Assembly: GCF_000805675.1 (NCBI RefSeq)
Contig: NZ_JSEF01000012.1
Location: 230,000 to 293,999, forward strand
Direction of reading: 5' to 3'
From: Corynebacterium minutissimum
Lineage (GTDB): Bacteria; Actinomycetota; Actinomycetes; Mycobacteriales; Mycobacteriaceae
Length of the DNA: 64,000 bases
Shown here: positions 62,017-64,000 of the stretch, piece after piece
How positions within the stretch are numbered: position 1 is the first letter of the stretch
Layout: each line of letters starts with the position of its first letter
The notes under the pieces: model-generated
The model's input: only the letters and a program-made list of their open reading frames with translations
Database searches by the model: none
Told to the model about the DNA's origin: nothing
Made by a program: the position numbers and the translations under genes

Positions 62017-62766
62017 TCAGGCAGTATCAGGGAGCGGCCCTACGTTGTCTAGGGGCCAGCCGTAGCGGACACGATCCAGTCCTGCTGCCACCTGCGGCCG
62101 GCCCAGTCCAGTCTCAAGGCTTCCATGCTCTAAAGGCTTACCTCGTACGACAGCAAGAAAAGTCCATCCGTTGTGACGTTGAGCATCCAGCCGAATCTTA
62201 TGGCGCTCGCTAGCCAAAGCCACTCCATCAGCTATCAACTGGCGTGGTTTCCCCGCGCACGCTTCAAACTCTTCAATGCTTCGCGTCTCACCGCTGGGAG
62301 CTACCACCATGAGCGTAGTGAGATAAAAGTACTTTGCTTTATCAGCCTTAACATTCTGCTCGTCATAGTAGAGACTACCGATCAGCGCGGGATAGCAATC
62401 AATCCAACCGTTCTTCCAGGCGGTAGAGAGCTTTCGGACAAAGAGCCGCCATTTCACGTAGTCAACAGCGTGATATAGCAGGATTCCTGCCAGGAACAGA
62501 ATAATCAGCCACGGAACCTCTCGACCTTTAGCTATCCACGCGATGAACCCGATAAAAGACCCACCCCCCACAAGAATGCCGAGGAAAAGAATCCCCGTCC
62601 ACAATGTTCCACCCTCTGGGACCGGCCCCTGGGATTCAAACACTTTGTGAAGATTATACGGTGAGGGATTTTCGTGCTTTTCCTTGTAGGGCACCGACTC
62701 AAGATCATTCAGGAAGACCGAGTTAAATCTGTTGGTAAAGGGAATGGACGTCTGGGTAAACTTCAT
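62017..62766 (-). CDS. membrane protein with two helices, unknown
   Basis: About 249 residues: a polar N-terminal region, two helices (about 65-90, WTGILFLGILVGGGSFIGF; about 96-113, VPWLIILFLAGILLY), then a cytoplasmic domain to the end. GAAGGAG lies six bases before the ATG at 62766. No family is recognised and no motif stands out. It lies just beyond the conserved block and before two further unknown genes. Confidence 0.7.
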   Translation of the reverse strand: MKFTQTSIPFTNRFNSVFLNDLESVPYKEKHENPSPYNLHKVFESQGPVPEGGTLWTGILFLGILVGGGSFIGFIAWIAKGREVPWLIILFLAGILLYHAVDYVKWRLFVRKLSTAWKNGWIDCYPALIGSLYYDEQNVKADKAKYFYLTTLMVVAPSGETRSIEEFEACAGKPRQLIADGVALASERHKIRLDAQRHNGWTFLAVVRGKPLEHGSLETGLGRPQVAAGLDRVRYGWPLDNVGPLPDTA

Positions 62767-62937
62767 CGCCTGCTCCTTCGATGCCTCACAGGTGAGCTGC
62801 AAAAGCTATTTTAAACCGCCGTCTCTATTCACCGGACTCTATTCACCCAGCAATGCTATGCCGCAGGCTTCACAGCAATCGAATCCTCGCAGATCAAGGT
62901 CGATCCGTCTTCTGCATGTTGTCACAGCCGAGGATCG

Positions 62938-63390
62938 TCACTCGGCTTTAACGGCTACTGCGCCGACGCGCTTCTCGTGCTCATCCCAGTAGGCCCTAGA
63001 GTTCTTCGCACCTTTCCACCCCACAAGAAACGCAGCACCGAGCCCAACTATGGGAACGAGAATCGCACCTACTGGGCTAAACAACGAGGCGAGGAACGCT
63101 ATCGCATGATCAAGCTGCAAGAATTCCAGAACAATTCCAACTAGTTCACCGCGGCTGTGCATGTCAGGAACGCGCTCGGCAACGGGCGCGAGTACTGGAT
63201 CGATCCGTTCACGCATGGAAGGTCCAAACATTAAAACGACGAAAGAAAGCGCCGCCAACACGAGCTTTTTACTGGCCTCATAGCCGCCCGATAGCACCGG
63301 ATTGTTCATCAGCTTGATGATGCCATCACGACGTTTACCCGGGTCTGCTGGGAGAAAATCAACGCTGCTCAAGCCGCTAGTTAGCTTCAC
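62938..63390 (-). CDS. small membrane protein, unknown
   Basis: About 150 residues with a first helix (about 43-62, LVLAALSFVVLMFGPSM) and a C-terminal helix (about 105-127, FSPVGAILVPIVGLGAAFLV) with a basic tail. GTG at 63390 with a GGGGGG-type site is a likely start; a TTG at 63420 is in frame. It overlaps the gene to its right by 14 bases, so the two are translated together. Confidence 0.6.
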   Translation of the reverse strand: MKLTSGLSSVDFLPADPGKRRDGIIKLMNNPVLSGGYEASKKLVLAALSFVVLMFGPSMRERIDPVLAPVAERVPDMHSRGELVGIVLEFLQLDHAIAFLASLFSPVGAILVPIVGLGAAFLVGWKGAKNSRAYWDEHEKRVGAVAVKAE

Positions 63391-63829
63391 TCGTGAGATT
63401 CCCCCCAGCCGAAGACTCAATCGCCACAGTCGCCCGGGCCACTAGGTGCTTCAATGAGTCTTCTTCCCACCCTTTCGAAGGTTCATTCCGGAGAACCAGT
63501 GTGTGGTCAACGTCCTTAACGCGCGATACGACGCGTCCCCCAACCAAAAGGCATGCCGCATCAATCTTGGCAAGCACGCCTTGCGGGGCGTCTGCTACCT
63601 CCACCGCGGTGACGATGTCCTCCGCAGCAATGAATCTTCCTCCAGAGGCGGTCTGCTTAGTTAAGGATTCAATTGTTCCCCTAGGCGCTACAAGGACATA
63701 GCACCAATTACCGCCCCTTGGCAGCTCCCACAATGTGAATCCATCAGGCAAACAGAACCATCCCTTCCCTCCAATCGAATGTGCCTCCACGTTACATGGG
63801 AGTGAGACCTCGCAAAAAGGGAACGGCAC
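63377..63829 (-). CDS. soluble protein, unknown, 150 aa
   Basis: The frame encodes a soluble protein with PRGGNWCYVLVAPRGTIESL in the middle and SLKHLVARATVAIESSAGGN at the C-terminus; three cysteines occur in the first 45 residues. It starts with GTG. No domain is recognised. It is first of three unknown genes on this strand; the IS-like end follows about 100 bases to the right. Confidence 0.6.
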   Translation of the reverse strand: MPFPFCEVSLPCNVEAHSIGGKGWFCLPDGFTLWELPRGGNWCYVLVAPRGTIESLTKQTASGGRFIAAEDIVTAVEVADAPQGVLAKIDAACLLVGGRVVSRVKDVDHTLVLRNEPSKGWEEDSLKHLVARATVAIESSAGGNLTSEAN

Positions 63830-63930
63830 AACTTGCGGTGTTCAATGACCAGCTCCACACAGCCCCTCTGCTCATAGCTGCGGGATCTTCTATGTGTCCA
63901 GACGTGGAAGTGCAGACCTATAGGTGGCGG

Positions 63931-64000
63931 GACCTGACCCCTGTTAGGTAGACACCTGATATCCAGCCCGGTTGGGTTGGGAAGAAAGGTAATCTACCAC
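63931..64000 (+). mobile_element. probable end of an IS3-type insertion sequence
   Basis: GACCTGACCCCTGTTAGG at 63931 resembles the TGACCCC-type ends of IS3-family elements, and GAAGAAAGG near the window end looks like the ribosome site of a transposase gene that would begin just beyond base 64000. No transposase codons are inside the window, so this rests on pattern memory only. Confidence 0.4.

Overview
The window is a high-G+C actinobacterial chromosome segment and almost certainly Corynebacterium. Its gene order matches, from memory, the stretch of the Corynebacterium glutamicum chromosome that carries ndh, thiD, corA, gnd, the odhI-ftsR-secA2 group and the der-cmk-scpB-scpA-pldP-xerD-steB-steA-recN-nadK-tlyA group. 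An OdhI/GarA protein with the PknG target motif, SecA2, a SteA/SteB pair and several probably leaderless genes support this. The species cannot be fixed from the sequence alone.

Layout. 1-1350: the tail of a YceI-family gene, a 54-residue membrane protein, and a gene-poor gap holding a site that matches the actinobacterial dif consensus; this would put the window at the replication terminus. 1.3-5.4 kb: a BASS-type transporter divergent from a 973-residue FAD/Fe-S 2-hydroxyacid dehydrogenase. 5.4-10.9 kb: a ugpAEBC glycerol-3-phosphate-type uptake system and a glycerophosphodiesterase, with a PHO-box-like repeat ahead of ugpA. 10.9-18.4 kb: a degenerate cyclopropane synthase-like protein, NDH-2, ThiD, a methyltransferase, CorA, a hotdog thioesterase and Gnd. 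18.5-20.3 kb: two tandem paralogous single-pass membrane proteins. 20.4-23.6 kb: a DEAD-box helicase, a putative DNA glycosylase and a von Willebrand A-like membrane protein. 23.7-30.6 kb: merR, bifunctional nuclease, ftsR, odhI and secA2 on the minus strand, then a hydrolase/OsmC fusion and a YchJ-like protein. A tRNA-Pro(GGG) follows at 30.7 kb.

30.8-45.7 kb is accessory: a MacB/FtsX-type exporter, a frameshifted relic of a collagen-like surface protein and an intact one, a double TetR-type regulator with palindromes upstream, an MT0933-type small protein, an orphan DNA methyltransferase, a lipoprotein esterase, a methyltransferase, and an ABC-2 exporter translationally coupled to a two-component system with two palindromes in front. 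45.7-61.9 kb is a conserved minus-strand block for ribosome assembly (Der, RluB, TlyA), nucleotide and NAD metabolism (Cmk, NadK, NUDIX), chromosome handling (ScpA, ScpB, PldP, XerD, RecN) and cell separation (SteA, SteB), interrupted by one repeat-bearing surface protein. 62.0-63.8 kb holds three unrecognised genes, and the last 70 bases look like the end of an IS3-type element.

The most notable theme is that dif, xerD, pldP, scpAB, steAB and ftsR, all concerned with terminus resolution, segregation or division, lie within one 60-kb stretch at the putative terminus. The most unusual single items are the dif site, the TetR-TetR fusion, the OsmC domain lacking both cysteines, the cyclopropane synthase-like protein lacking its SAM motif, and the collagen-like gene beside its broken paralogue.
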